Positions 17,934 to 26,590 of a stretch of DNA of 42,211 nucleotides are shown here, piece after piece (positions within the stretch are counted from its first letter, which is position 1; the number at the start of each line of letters is the position of its first letter). The notes beneath the pieces are model-generated. The model was not told where the DNA came from. It ran no database searches and saw only the letters and a program-made list of their open reading frames with translations. This DNA is from Acetivibrio ethanolgignens (GTDB lineage: Bacteria > Bacillota > Clostridia > Lachnospirales > Lachnospiraceae): assembly GCF_001461035.1 (NCBI RefSeq), contig NZ_LNAM01000149.1, positions 1 through 42,211 on the forward strand. Direction: 5' to 3'. A program made the position numbers and the translations under genes.

Positions 17934-19327
17934 AAGGATGGTCCATTCGCTGGAAGATAACGCTTTGGTTTTCCACAGCTATTGTTTTAGTGACAGCTTT
18001 GGCGGTTTTTTCGGAGCTGACAATCAGTGGTTCTGTACTACAAAAGGGAATACGAGACCGGATGATTGAAATTGTCGAAAACAATGTTGATGAGGTTGAA
18101 TTTTATGAAACTCATGATGCTACGGAGGAGGATACAGATTTATATATTGATTATGGGGAAGGCTTTCTGGAAATTGATGATGATTTTCTGGACGTTGTAA
18201 ATGGCGTTTATACAGCTTTGTATGAGGAAAATAGAACCCTTTTGTATGGAGAAAATCCGGTAGCAAGGGTTTCTGAAAATCTGGCTTTTTTGAATGGGAA
18301 AATTCAGACGGTAACGGACAAAGGGATAAAATATTATGTCTATGACCGTCATCTGGAGGGGAAAAATCTGGAGGGGCTGTGGCTTAGAGGAATTGTTTCT
18401 GAAGCGGATGGAACAGAACAGATTCATTTTCTTGCCAGGCTTTCACTGATTTTACTTCCCGGATTCTGTTGCCTAGCTGTAATCAGCGGCTATTGGGTTG
18501 CCGGCTACTGTCTGCGGCCGATTAATCAGATACAGGCTACGGTGGACAGTATCCGGGAAGGTGATGATTTAGGCAGAAGAATCAATATAGGAAAGGGAAC
18601 AGATGAGCTTCACTGGCTGGCAAATACCTTTGATGAGATGTTTGACCGTATTGAAACTGTTTTCCATCAGCAAAAGAAGTTCACCTCCGATGCTTCTCAT
18701 GAGCTTAGAACTCCGATTTCCGTTATTTTATCCCAGTGCGAATATTCATTAGGCGAGCCGCAGAGGCAGGAGGAGTATATTGAGGCTCTGGAGCTGATTG
18801 AAAGACAGGGACGGAAGATGTCTGTTATGGTGAATGAGCTTTTGACAGTGACCCGCTTAGAGCAGAATAAAGGTAATGTTGAAATGGAGCTCATAGACCT
18901 TTCCCAGCTGACAGAAACGATTTGCCAGGATATGGCTTTGATTCGTGAAAAAGATATTTGTCTGGAAAGTGATATTGAACGAGGTATTTCTATACAGGGA
19001 AATATATCACTGCTTACAAAGCTTTTAAGCAACCTGATTGTAAATGCCTATCGATATGGAAGGCCAGAGGGTCATATTTATGTCCGATTGACTCAGGTGG
19101 AAGATGAAATTCAGCTATCTGTGGCTGATGACGGTATTGGAATTGCCAAGGAGGAGCTTCCGCAGATATGGAACCGGTTTTATCAGGCAGACACTTCCCG
19201 GGGCAGTCAGGGAAGTGGACTGGGGCTTTCCATTGTAAAGGAAATCTCTTCTCTTCATCATGGAAAAATGACGGTAGATTCGAAGCTGGGAGAAGGCAGT
19301 GTATTTATTTTTCATTTGAAAAAATAA
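17930..19327 (+). CDS. Sensor histidine kinase
   Basis: This 465-residue membrane kinase is the partner of the preceding regulator. Membrane segments lie at about residues 8-28 and 165-190, flanking an extracytoplasmic sensor of about 135 residues. That sensor has an unusually acidic stretch at roughly residues 60-85. HAMP follows, then the H box with H257 in TSDASHELRTPI, and N, G1 and G2 ATP-binding motifs ending in GSGLGLSIVKEIS. The acidic sensor surface could bind divalent cations or cationic peptides, as in PhoQ; that is inference. A PepSY gene follows with its own promoter. Confidence 0.92.
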   Translation: MKGWSIRWKITLWFSTAIVLVTALAVFSELTISGSVLQKGIRDRMIEIVENNVDEVEFYETHDATEEDTDLYIDYGEGFLEIDDDFLDVVNGVYTALYEENRTLLYGENPVARVSENLAFLNGKIQTVTDKGIKYYVYDRHLEGKNLEGLWLRGIVSEADGTEQIHFLARLSLILLPGFCCLAVISGYWVAGYCLRPINQIQATVDSIREGDDLGRRINIGKGTDELHWLANTFDEMFDRIETVFHQQKKFTSDASHELRTPISVILSQCEYSLGEPQRQEEYIEALELIERQGRKMSVMVNELLTVTRLEQNKGNVEMELIDLSQLTETICQDMALIREKDICLESDIERGISIQGNISLLTKLLSNLIVNAYRYGRPEGHIYVRLTQVEDEIQLSVADDGIGIAKEELPQIWNRFYQADTSRGSQGSGLGLSIVKEISSLHHGKMTVDSKLGEGSVFIFHLKK

Positions 19328-19333
19328 GTAGCT

Positions 19334-19366
19334 TCTAATGTTTCTCTAATCTTTCTTTGCTATAAT
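19334..19366 (+). promoter_or_regulatory. Promoter of the PepSY gene with 11-bp-spaced direct repeats
   Basis: TATAAT at 19361-19366 is preceded by TGC, an extended -10. Instead of a -35 hexamer, TCTAAT occurs at 19334-19339 and again at 19345-19350, exactly 11 bases apart, within the longer repeats CTTCTAATGTT and TCTCTAATCTT. OmpR/PhoB-family regulators bind such 11-bp-spaced direct repeats and activate promoters lacking a -35. The regulator gene lies just upstream. Confidence 0.55.
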
Positions 19367-19396
19367 GCAGATAACAAAGAAAAAGGAGGCTATTTT

Positions 19397-19996
19397 ATGA
19401 AGAATAGAAATAAGAAAGTTGTAACAGGTGTTTTATTAGCAATGGCTCTGTTTGCTTCAACAGCAGCATTTCATGGGGAGGCATCTGCAGCTCCTGTGGA
19501 TGCAAAGAGTATGGCAACGGAATCAAATGCTTCATCAAAGACAACAAATAAGAAGAAGGTTATTGGTACTTCAGCAGCAAAAAAGAAGGCTTTATCAGAT
19601 GCGTCTTTAAAAGCAGCTGATGTAACCTTTACTAAGGCAAAGCTTAAAACAGATGATGGAATCCGTTATTATGATATTGAATTTTACACCAGCAGTGCAG
19701 AATATGAGTATGAGGTTCATGCCTACACCGGAAAAATTCTGGAAAAGGATGTAGAAAAGGTAAAAAAGACAACAAGTAAAAAATCCTATATCGGTGTGAG
19801 CAAAGCAAAAGAGATTGCTCTAAAGGATGCAGGACTCACTGCTTCTAAGGTTGATTTTGTTAAGGCAAAGCTGGATAAGGATGATGGCAGACGGGTTTAT
19901 GAGGTTGAATTCTACCAGGGAAATATGGAATATGATTATACCATTGACGCCTATACCGGAGAAATCCTGGAATGGGATACAGAGTATGATGATTAA
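19397..19996 (+). CDS. Secreted protein with two PepSY domains
   Basis: This 199-residue exported protein has a signal peptide (basic start, hydrophobic core VLLAMALFASTAAF, likely cleavage after ASA near residue 31). Two PepSY repeats follow at about residues 52-115 and 130-198. Each begins with AAKKKALSDASL or AKEIALKDAGL and ends with a YEYEVHAYTGKILE-type strand pair. PepSY domains are small extracytoplasmic modules proposed to bind or inhibit peptidases. The gene follows a two-component system directly, a pairing seen often in Firmicutes, and is probably its output or feedback partner. AAGGAGG precedes the ATG. Confidence 0.9.
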   Translation: MKNRNKKVVTGVLLAMALFASTAAFHGEASAAPVDAKSMATESNASSKTTNKKKVIGTSAAKKKALSDASLKAADVTFTKAKLKTDDGIRYYDIEFYTSSAEYEYEVHAYTGKILEKDVEKVKKTTSKKSYIGVSKAKEIALKDAGLTASKVDFVKAKLDKDDGRRVYEVEFYQGNMEYDYTIDAYTGEILEWDTEYDD

Positions 19997-20013
19997 TTGA
20001 AATGATGAAAAGA

Positions 20014-20040
20014 GAAGCCGGAGAAAGCTCCGGCTTCTTC
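20014..20040. terminator. Bidirectional rho-independent terminator
   Basis: A perfect 10-bp GC-rich stem (20014-20023 with 20028-20037) with a 4-base loop lies between the convergent PepSY and ABC transporter genes. TTCTTT follows on the plus strand, and an A-rich stretch upstream provides U residues for the minus strand. Confidence 0.85.
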
Positions 20041-20041
20041 T

Positions 20042-20815
20042 TTAATTTCCAAGCTCAATGCTGATTTCATTAAATTTATCTAACACCTCATTTAATTCTA
20101 CCTTCTGCTTTTCTTCGCCATCCTTATCCATAATGGCTTCACCCTGATGCATCATCAGAAGGCGGTTGCCATATTGGAGGGCAAATTTCAGGTTATGGGT
20201 TACCATAATGGTGGTAAGCTTCTTTTTTTCAACAATTTCATTAGTAAGCTCCATAATATTGTCAGCGGTCTTTGGGTCCAGGGCAGCAGTATGCTCATCC
20301 AGAATCAGGATGTCATGGGGTGTGAGAGTAGCAGTAATAATAGCCAGAGCCTGCCGCTGGCCGCCGGAAAGATTCTTTACCTTGTCATTCAGACGGTTTT
20401 CCAGTCCCAGATGGAGCTGTTCTAACTGGGTGCGGTAAAAGTCAAGCCTATCCTTATTAATGGCATGGCCAAAGCCATAGGCCTTACCCTTGTTGTCAGC
20501 AAGAGCCATATTTTCCAGAATGGAAAAGGAGCCGCAGGAGCCTCTGGAAGGGTCCTGGTAAACTCTGGCGATATAGGAGGCTCGTTCAAAATCCTTAACC
20601 TTTGTAATATCCTTATCATTTAAAAGAATCTGTCCGCTGTCAGGAATCAGGGTTCCACACAAAAGATTCAGCATCGTAGATTTACCGGAGCCGTTGCTTC
20701 CAATGACAGAGATAAAGGCATCCTTTTTTACAGTCAGATTAAAATGCTGAAAAAGTATCGTTTCATCCGGAGTACCGGGATAAAAGGTCTTATTAATGTT
20801 TTCCAGCTTTAGCAT
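20042..20815 (-). CDS. trpZ: ABC transporter ATP-binding protein (tryptophan-type)
   Basis: This 257-residue ATPase has Walker A GSNGSGKS, ABC signature LSGGQRQA, Walker B ILILDEHTAALD and the switch His in MVTHNLKFAL. It is the energising subunit of the three-gene importer encoded on this strand, with the permease (20793-21671) and the lipoprotein (21699-22703). The start at 20815 has GGAGG about 8 bases upstream and overlaps the permease gene by 23 bases. The Trp assignment comes from the T-box specifier codon upstream, not from the protein itself. Confidence 0.85.
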   Translation of the reverse strand: MLKLENINKTFYPGTPDETILFQHFNLTVKKDAFISVIGSNGSGKSTMLNLLCGTLIPDSGQILLNDKDITKVKDFERASYIARVYQDPSRGSCGSFSILENMALADNKGKAYGFGHAINKDRLDFYRTQLEQLHLGLENRLNDKVKNLSGGQRQALAIITATLTPHDILILDEHTAALDPKTADNIMELTNEIVEKKKLTTIMVTHNLKFALQYGNRLLMMHQGEAIMDKDGEEKQKVELNEVLDKFNEISIELGN

Positions 20816-21671
20816 AATTTTTTCCTCCTTTTTTTGCCATGTCATTTCCTACTAAAGCAGCAAGGAAGATAAAGGCCATTAATAATTTCAGATAATTTGG
20901 ATTAAAATTCAGGTTCAGGGCGATGGATAGGCAGGCCTTGTATAAAATGGAGCCTAAAAATACAACCGTAGTTCCTTTTATCAAAGGAAGCTTGCCAAAA
21001 ATGGAAATACCAATAATAACAGAAGCAAGTCCCATGACCAGCATACCATTTCCGGAGTTTACATCAAAGCTTCTCTGCTGCTGGCACAGAATGGAACCGG
21101 CAGTAGCGGCTAATCCATTACAAAGCATGAGCCCAAGGATTTTTACCTTTCCAGGGTTTTTACCCATCATGGTAACCATGGAAGCATTATCACCAACCGC
21201 ACGAAGTAAAAGACCGGATTTTGTCTTTAAGTACAAATCCAAAAGCATCTTGATTACCAATGCACAGAGAAAAATCAATAAAAGTGTATTAGGTGCTGCA
21301 GTAAAAATCGTAGTTTTACTGGCAATTGGAAGAATAGCCTTGCCACCGGCCAGCATCAGATTGACAGAATACAGACCGGTCATGGTAATGATACCAGCCA
21401 GAAGGTCCTTGATGCCGAATACAACATGAAAGATACCAGTCAGAAGGCCAGCCAGACATCCGGCAACAAAAGCGGCAGCAATGGCAAGCCATGGATTGGC
21501 TCCGGCTGCAATCAGCATAGCGGTGACAGCAGAGCCTAAAGGAAAGGTGCCATCGACCGACAAATCCGGAAAATCCAGAATACTGTAGGTGATGTAAATA
21601 CCCAGGGCCATGATACCGTAAATCAGGCCCTGTTCTAAAATTCCTTCAAAGATTGATAAAAATACTTCCAT
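20793..21671 (-). CDS. trpY: ABC transporter permease (tryptophan-type)
   Basis: This 292-residue membrane protein has eight or so hydrophobic helices and belongs to the branched-chain amino acid/ribose-type permease fold (BPD_transp_2). The N-terminal GIMALGIYITYSILDFPDLSV and the central GMLVMGLASVIIGISIFGKL are typical of the TrpXYZ/YtrF-like importers. It is the channel subunit for the lipoprotein encoded 27 bases upstream and overlaps the ATPase gene downstream. Substrate is inferred as tryptophan from the T-box. Confidence 0.85.
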   Translation of the reverse strand: MEVFLSIFEGILEQGLIYGIMALGIYITYSILDFPDLSVDGTFPLGSAVTAMLIAAGANPWLAIAAAFVAGCLAGLLTGIFHVVFGIKDLLAGIITMTGLYSVNLMLAGGKAILPIASKTTIFTAAPNTLLLIFLCALVIKMLLDLYLKTKSGLLLRAVGDNASMVTMMGKNPGKVKILGLMLCNGLAATAGSILCQQQRSFDVNSGNGMLVMGLASVIIGISIFGKLPLIKGTTVVFLGSILYKACLSIALNLNFNPNYLKLLMAFIFLAALVGNDMAKKGGKNYAKAGKH

Positions 21672-21698
21672 GGGAAAAATCCTCTTTTCTTGTTCGTT

Positions 21699-22703
21699 TT
21701 ATTCGTCAGCAGCTAAATAGCTGATATTGCTTTTATATTCTTCTGGAACGGTAATTCCGTAGAAAGCAAGGGCTTCCTGATTTGCTACCGGAAGAGAGTC
21801 CGAAATAACTTCTACCGGAATCCCAGCAGGATTTTCGCCCTTTAACACTCTTGCTGCCATCTTACCAGTTTTCTCACCTAAAGCAAAGTAGTCGATGTTC
21901 TGGGCAGCGACACAGCCCTTCTTTACCTGCTCTTCCTCGGAACCAAATACCGGGATACCAGCATCCTGGGCCTTTGCAAGAACAGTTTCCAGATTGTTGA
22001 CTACATTGTTATCGGTAAAGTTGTTGATAACATCGCATTTAGTAACGAGAGTATCCATAGCAAGAGGAATTTCGCTCTGGTTGCTGACACCAATGGCTTC
22101 GATTGTAAAGCCATATTTCGGAGCAAGCTCCTTAAACTTTTCCAGATGGGTAAGAGAATTTACTTCGCTGGTGGTATAGAGAATACCAATGGTTTTAGCC
22201 TCTGGAAGAAAGTCACGAATCATTTTCATCTGTGGCTCTAATGGAAGAGCATCGGAGGTTCCGGTACAGTTGGTGCCAGGCTCCTCTAAGGAGGCTACGA
22301 TTTCAGCGGCAACCGGGTCAGAAACAGCGGTGAATATAACAGGAATCTGGCTTTCCTGTGTAGCGTTGAAGGCCGCCATAGCAGTAGGAGTAGCGATAGC
22401 TCCGATTAAGTCGTATTTTTTGGAAACAAAGGTTTCACTAATCATCGTTGCATTGCTTGGTTCGCCCTCTGCGTTTTTATAGTCGATTACAAGATTTTCT
22501 CCCTCTACAAAGCCTTCAGAAGCAAGACCGGCAATAAAGCCCTCCCGGCAGTTGTCCAGAGAGCCGTGAGGTGCAATCTGGGAGATACCGATGGTATAGG
22601 CAGGGGATGCCGTAGAAGTGCTGCTGGCGGTCTGGTTTCCACAGCCGGTAAGGGAAGCTGCACATAACATAGTAGCGAGTAAGATAGCGATTGATTTTTT
22701 CAT
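21699..22703 (-). CDS. trpX: ABC transporter substrate-binding lipoprotein (tryptophan-type)
   Basis: This 334-residue lipoprotein has a signal peptide ending in lipobox SLTGC and belongs to the ABC_sub_bind (TrpX) family, with TIGISQIAPHGSLDNCREGF, IPVIFTAVSDPVAAEIV and IGILYTTSEVNSLTHLEKF. It is the first gene of the transporter operon and lies just downstream of a T-box riboswitch, so it should capture the amino acid whose tRNA the T-box senses, here tryptophan. The ATG at 22703 has GGAGG 8 bases upstream; an in-frame ATG at 22718 overlaps the ribosome binding site and is less likely. Confidence 0.87.
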   Translation of the reverse strand: MKKSIAILLATMLCAASLTGCGNQTASSTSTASPAYTIGISQIAPHGSLDNCREGFIAGLASEGFVEGENLVIDYKNAEGEPSNATMISETFVSKKYDLIGAIATPTAMAAFNATQESQIPVIFTAVSDPVAAEIVASLEEPGTNCTGTSDALPLEPQMKMIRDFLPEAKTIGILYTTSEVNSLTHLEKFKELAPKYGFTIEAIGVSNQSEIPLAMDTLVTKCDVINNFTDNNVVNNLETVLAKAQDAGIPVFGSEEEQVKKGCVAAQNIDYFALGEKTGKMAARVLKGENPAGIPVEVISDSLPVANQEALAFYGITVPEEYKSNISYLAADE

Positions 22704-22754
22704 AAAATTGTCCTCCATTCTTGTTGGACCGTTGAATAAGGTAAGATGGTGAAA

Positions 22755-22790
22755 TAAAAAAAACTCCTATCCCTGTATGGGACAAGAGTT
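22755..22790 (-). terminator. T-box-regulated transcription terminator
   Basis: On the minus strand AACTC (22786-22790 in plus coordinates) and GAGTT (22762-22766) form the outer stem, and TCCC/GGGA the inner stem. Seven or more U residues follow. It is the alternative structure to the T-box antiterminator. Confidence 0.85.
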
Positions 22791-23031
22791 ATATCCTGCG
22801 GTACCACCCAAATTGACAGCCTGTGCTGTCCACTTAGTTCTTATGCTATCACATAAGCTCATTGATAAAGGGTTGAGTTCCCTGCAAAGCCTACTTGGGA
22901 AAATCCGGTTCAGTCTGCCCTCAAAAGTCCATTCCAATCATGCCTGTATGCAACCTCTCAGCAACGGCCGCTCTCTGTAATACGGTGTATCATTGTACTC
23001 GTCTTTTTCAACGGTTTGATTTGTTAAGTTG
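22755..23031 (-). promoter_or_regulatory. T-box riboswitch, specifier TGG (Trp)
   Basis: Read on the minus strand this leader has, in order: AGTA at 22997-23000 (specifier-loop S-turn), ACAGAGAGC at 22970-22978, GAA followed by the specifier TGG at 22929-22931 and a purine, the antiterminator T-box GGGTGGTACCGC at 22798-22809, and a terminator hairpin (22762-22790) followed by a run of U at 22755-22761. CAAT after AGTA pairs with ATTG before GAA, which fixes the specifier as TGG. Uncharged tRNA(Trp) should stabilise the antiterminator and let the transporter genes be transcribed. Confidence 0.93.
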
Positions 23032-23037
23032 GTATTC

Positions 23038-23066
23038 ATTTTATGCGACTTAGATAGATTTGTCAA
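23038..23066 (-). promoter_or_regulatory. Sigma-A promoter of the T-box/ABC transporter operon
   Basis: On the minus strand TTGACA (plus positions 23061-23066) and TAAAAT (23038-23043) are separated by 17 bases, which places the transcript start a few bases before the T-box stem I. Confidence 0.8.
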
Positions 23067-23093
23067 CCCTTTTTTGAAAGTTATGTGATTTTA

Positions 23094-23122
23094 TTGAAAA
23101 TTTCTTTGAAATTTGATATAAT
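23094..23122 (+). promoter_or_regulatory. Sigma-A promoter of the SNF2 helicase gene
   Basis: TTGAAA (23094-23099) and TATAAT (23117-23122) are separated by 17 bases. It is divergent from the T-box promoter; the two -35 boxes are about 28 bases apart. Confidence 0.7.
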
Positions 23123-23161
23123 ATCGTAATATGAAAAAATAAGAAAAGCAGGTGAAAACAG

Positions 23162-26100
23162 GTGCTACAGGTGACAAAGGAGCGAATCAGGCAGGTAACC
23201 GGGGATGAGGTCATCTATTACCGGGGAGCCAGGTATTTCAGGGCAAATGCAGTATCAAATGTGACCTGGTCGAAAATAAATAAGCAGTACCGTGCTACGG
23301 TAATGGGACAGAATCCCTACCGGGTGGTAATCCAGGTGAAAAATGAAAGGGATTTTTCCTGTACTTGTAATTGTCCGGATTATATTAAGAGAAATAAGGT
23401 ATGCAAGCATATTGTTGCAGCCCTTCTTTTTATTGCAGATTATCAGGAACGTTCGGAGAAGGAAAGCTGTGGCACAGAGGGAAAACGGGCCTTTCAAATT
23501 GTAGAATATTTCAATAAACAGGATTTTACACCTGTTTACGGTGAAAGCTTTGAGTTGAAGCCTTGTATTACGTTGCCGGCGATTTTTAAAGGGAATACAG
23601 GCAAAGCCTTTCTTTCACTGCAGGCAGGAAGCCGGCGTCTTTATAAGGTCCAGAATATCAAAAAGTTTCTGGGTGATTATTATTCCGGGGAAAATATTGT
23701 TCTTGGAAAGGAATTCAAGTTTATTCACGGAGAAAGTACCTTTGATAAGAAATCCCGTCCGATTATAGATTATCTGATTGAAATCCTGGAGATTCAGGAG
23801 GCCCTGGGAAAGAGCTATTACAATAACCTGTTTTTAAAGTCTGAAATGATATTTACCCAAAAGATGCTTTATAAGCTCCTGGAACTGATGGGAAAGGTGC
23901 CATGTCAGCTGGTTCTAAATGAAAAGGCCTGCGATAACGTTACGGTACAGAGGGGAAATCCACCGATTGGATTTCTGGTACGGACGGAAAAGGAGGGCAT
24001 TCTCTTTGATTACCGGGAAAATAAACCGGTAATTCCTCTGGCTGATGATGGAAGCATGCTTCTTTATGAGAACGTAATCTATTTGCCGGAAAAGGCTTTT
24101 TTAAAGAATTTTCTGCCCTTTTACAGCAGCCTTGGCGGTAGCCGGGAGCCATTGATTTTTAAGGGTGAGGATAAGCAACGTTTTTTAGATATTGTACTTC
24201 CGAAGCTGTATGATACGATGGAGCTTACGATACCAGATTCCATGCGTGAAAATTACATTGTTGAAAGTCTTGATGCTGCTATTTACCTGGACCGACAGAA
24301 AAATGCAGTCAGTGCCAGCGTAGAGTTTTCCTACGGAAGCTTCAAGATTAACCCATTGAGGCCTAAAGTACCGGATGGCATTATTCTGGTGCGTAAGAAG
24401 GCAGAGGAGCAAAAGCTGTTAGAATGGCTGGAGGAGGCTCATTTTCTGCCTTATAAAAACAGCTATGTGCTGAAGGAGGATGAAGCGATCTATGATTTCT
24501 TGTCCAAAGGAGTAGGCGAGCTTTCCGGACTGTGCACAGTTTACTATTCCGATAATTTTAAAACGCTTTCGATTCAGTCAACAGGACGGTTAAACAGCAG
24601 TGTACGGCTTTCGGAAGGCTCGGATCTTTTAGAGCTTAACCTTTCCTATGAGGCAGTGCCAAGGGATGAACTGCGGGAGGTATTTCATTCCTTGAAGCTG
24701 AAAAGGAAGTATCATCGCTTGAAGGATGGAAGCTTTTTAGATCTTACGAGCGAAGAGGCAAAAGCTGCCATAGATACCCTCCAGGAGCTGGATATCAGCT
24801 TAAAGAGCCAGAAGGAGGATATTTTTGAGCTTCCTAAGTATACCGTCTTTTATTTGGACAAGCTGTTAGAAAATATGGCTTCAGTGGCTTATGAGCGTGA
24901 TGAAAAGCTAAGCTCTCTGTTAAAGGAGGTAGAAGACCCGGAGACAAAGGAATATCCTATACCGGAGGGAATTAATGCAAGCCTCCGACATTATCAGGTA
25001 ACAGGCTATCAGTGGCTTTCTACGCTGGCCTATCATGGGCTGGGCGGTATTCTGGCGGATGATATGGGCCTTGGAAAAACTTTGGAGTCTATTGCGTACA
25101 TGAAATCCCGTCCAGGAAAGCTTCACTTTGTTGTATGTCCGACCTCCTTAATTTATAACTGGGAGGAGGAATTTCATACCTTTGCACCGGATATGAAGGT
25201 GCGTGTGGTCAGTGGAACCCCGGAAGAGCGGAAGGAGCTAATTGAGACGGCAGAGGATATGGATGTGCTGGTTACGTCTTACCCATTGCTTCGGAGAGAC
25301 TGTGAACATTACCAAAAGCTTTCTATTGATTCGATGTTTATTGATGAAGCTCAGTTTATCAAAAATTCGATTTCTCAAAGTGCCCGAAGTGTAAAAAAGA
25401 TACTGGCGAAGCATCGCTTTGCCCTAACCGGTACACCGATTGAAAATTCCCTGTCTGAGCTTTGGTCGATTTTTGATTATATTATGCCAGGCTACCTGTT
25501 AACCTATCATAAATTTTCAGAAAAATATGAAAAGCCAATTATCAGGGAGGAAAGTAAGGAGGACTTAGAGCGGCTGACGACCCGCATCAAGCCCTTTATC
25601 CTTAGGCGTATGAAAAAGGATGTTCTTACGGAGCTTCCAGATAAGATAGAAACCCGTATGGTTACGGAAATGACAGAAAAGCAGAAGCTTATCTACCTGT
25701 CCTATATGAATAATGTCCGGGAAAATCTGGATTCCCAGAACCAGATACAGATATTGTCCGCTCTGACGAGGCTTCGTCAAATCTGCTGCCATCCATCTAC
25801 ATTTGTAGAAGACTATAGTGGAGACAGCGGAAAGCTGGAGCTTTTGATGGAACAGCTGCCGGGGATTCTGGAAAATGGTCATCGCGTTCTGATTTTCTCC
25901 CAATTTACTACGATGCTTTCTATTATTGGAGAGCGGCTTAGTGCTGCTGGTATTTCTTATTTTTATCTGGAGGGAGCAACCAAATCCGATGACCGGATTG
26001 ATATGGTAACTCGGTTTAACCAGGGGGAGCGGGAGGTCTTTCTGATTTCCCTAAAGGCAGGTGGCACCGGTATCAACCTGACCGGGGCCGATACGGTTAT

Positions 26101-26344
26101 CCACTATGACCCATGGTGGAATCCGGCGGTAGAAGACCAGGCCACCGACCGTGTTTACCGTATCGGACAAACCAGCACCGTCCATGTAATTAAACTGATT
26201 ACCAAGGATACCATTGAGGAAAAAATCAATAAGCTGCAGGAAAAGAAAAAGCAGCTTTCGGAGTCGGTTATTGAGGCAAGAGAGGTATTCATCAATAAGC
26301 TGACAAAGAAAGAGATAGAGGAGCTGTTTTGTAAAGAAATTTAA
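23162..26344 (+). CDS. SWIM zinc-finger SNF2-family helicase
   Basis: This 1060-residue protein has an N-terminal SWIM finger (CTCNCPDYIKRNKVCKH, about residues 66-82), a long central region typical of bacterial SNF2 proteins, and a C-terminal SNF2 ATPase from about residue 605. Walker A is DDMGLGKT (near residue 635) and the DEAH box reads DEAQ. Helicase motifs V-VI appear as SLKAGGTGINLTGAD and QATDRVYRIGQ. Such proteins are common in Firmicutes and presumed to remodel nucleoprotein complexes, but their role is unproven. Start is GTG at 23162 after CAGGTGA. The gene is monocistronic with its own promoter and marks the left edge of the accessory island. Confidence 0.9.
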   Translation: MLQVTKERIRQVTGDEVIYYRGARYFRANAVSNVTWSKINKQYRATVMGQNPYRVVIQVKNERDFSCTCNCPDYIKRNKVCKHIVAALLFIADYQERSEKESCGTEGKRAFQIVEYFNKQDFTPVYGESFELKPCITLPAIFKGNTGKAFLSLQAGSRRLYKVQNIKKFLGDYYSGENIVLGKEFKFIHGESTFDKKSRPIIDYLIEILEIQEALGKSYYNNLFLKSEMIFTQKMLYKLLELMGKVPCQLVLNEKACDNVTVQRGNPPIGFLVRTEKEGILFDYRENKPVIPLADDGSMLLYENVIYLPEKAFLKNFLPFYSSLGGSREPLIFKGEDKQRFLDIVLPKLYDTMELTIPDSMRENYIVESLDAAIYLDRQKNAVSASVEFSYGSFKINPLRPKVPDGIILVRKKAEEQKLLEWLEEAHFLPYKNSYVLKEDEAIYDFLSKGVGELSGLCTVYYSDNFKTLSIQSTGRLNSSVRLSEGSDLLELNLSYEAVPRDELREVFHSLKLKRKYHRLKDGSFLDLTSEEAKAAIDTLQELDISLKSQKEDIFELPKYTVFYLDKLLENMASVAYERDEKLSSLLKEVEDPETKEYPIPEGINASLRHYQVTGYQWLSTLAYHGLGGILADDMGLGKTLESIAYMKSRPGKLHFVVCPTSLIYNWEEEFHTFAPDMKVRVVSGTPEERKELIETAEDMDVLVTSYPLLRRDCEHYQKLSIDSMFIDEAQFIKNSISQSARSVKKILAKHRFALTGTPIENSLSELWSIFDYIMPGYLLTYHKFSEKYEKPIIREESKEDLERLTTRIKPFILRRMKKDVLTELPDKIETRMVTEMTEKQKLIYLSYMNNVRENLDSQNQIQILSALTRLRQICCHPSTFVEDYSGDSGKLELLMEQLPGILENGHRVLIFSQFTTMLSIIGERLSAAGISYFYLEGATKSDDRIDMVTRFNQGEREVFLISLKAGGTGINLTGADTVIHYDPWWNPAVEDQATDRVYRIGQTSTVHVIKLITKDTIEEKINKLQEKKKQLSESVIEAREVFINKLTKKEIEELFCKEI

Positions 26345-26348
26345 ATGA

Positions 26349-26584
26349 CAGAGTATATTTTATAATCAGGAAAGAGTACGTGAATCTCTATATGCAGCTT
26401 CAAATAGTTTCAAATCTATTCTTACAAGTGGAGAAATGGAACTGTTACATCAGGCACAAGGCAGCTTAGACAGGCTGTCGGTGTAGTAACTTGGGCAAAA
26501 CTAAATGATGGAGGCACAGAAGTGTTTGACATAGTGAGTGTAGCAGAAGCACTTGCATTCTATGCACCTTATATCAATAAGTAA
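26349..26584 (+). pseudogene. Frameshifted, 5'-truncated remnant of an unidentified gene
   Basis: Just after the helicase stop, one frame reads open without a start codon (26349-26486: YNQERVRESLYAASNSFKS, GEMELLHQAQGSLDRLSV). The overlapping frame continues to 26584 (TWAKLNDGGTEVFDIVSVAE, then ALAFYAPYINK). The two look like halves of one coding sequence joined through a frameshift near 26460-26480. I do not recognise the family. Confidence 0.45.
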
Positions 26585-26590
26585 GGATAG

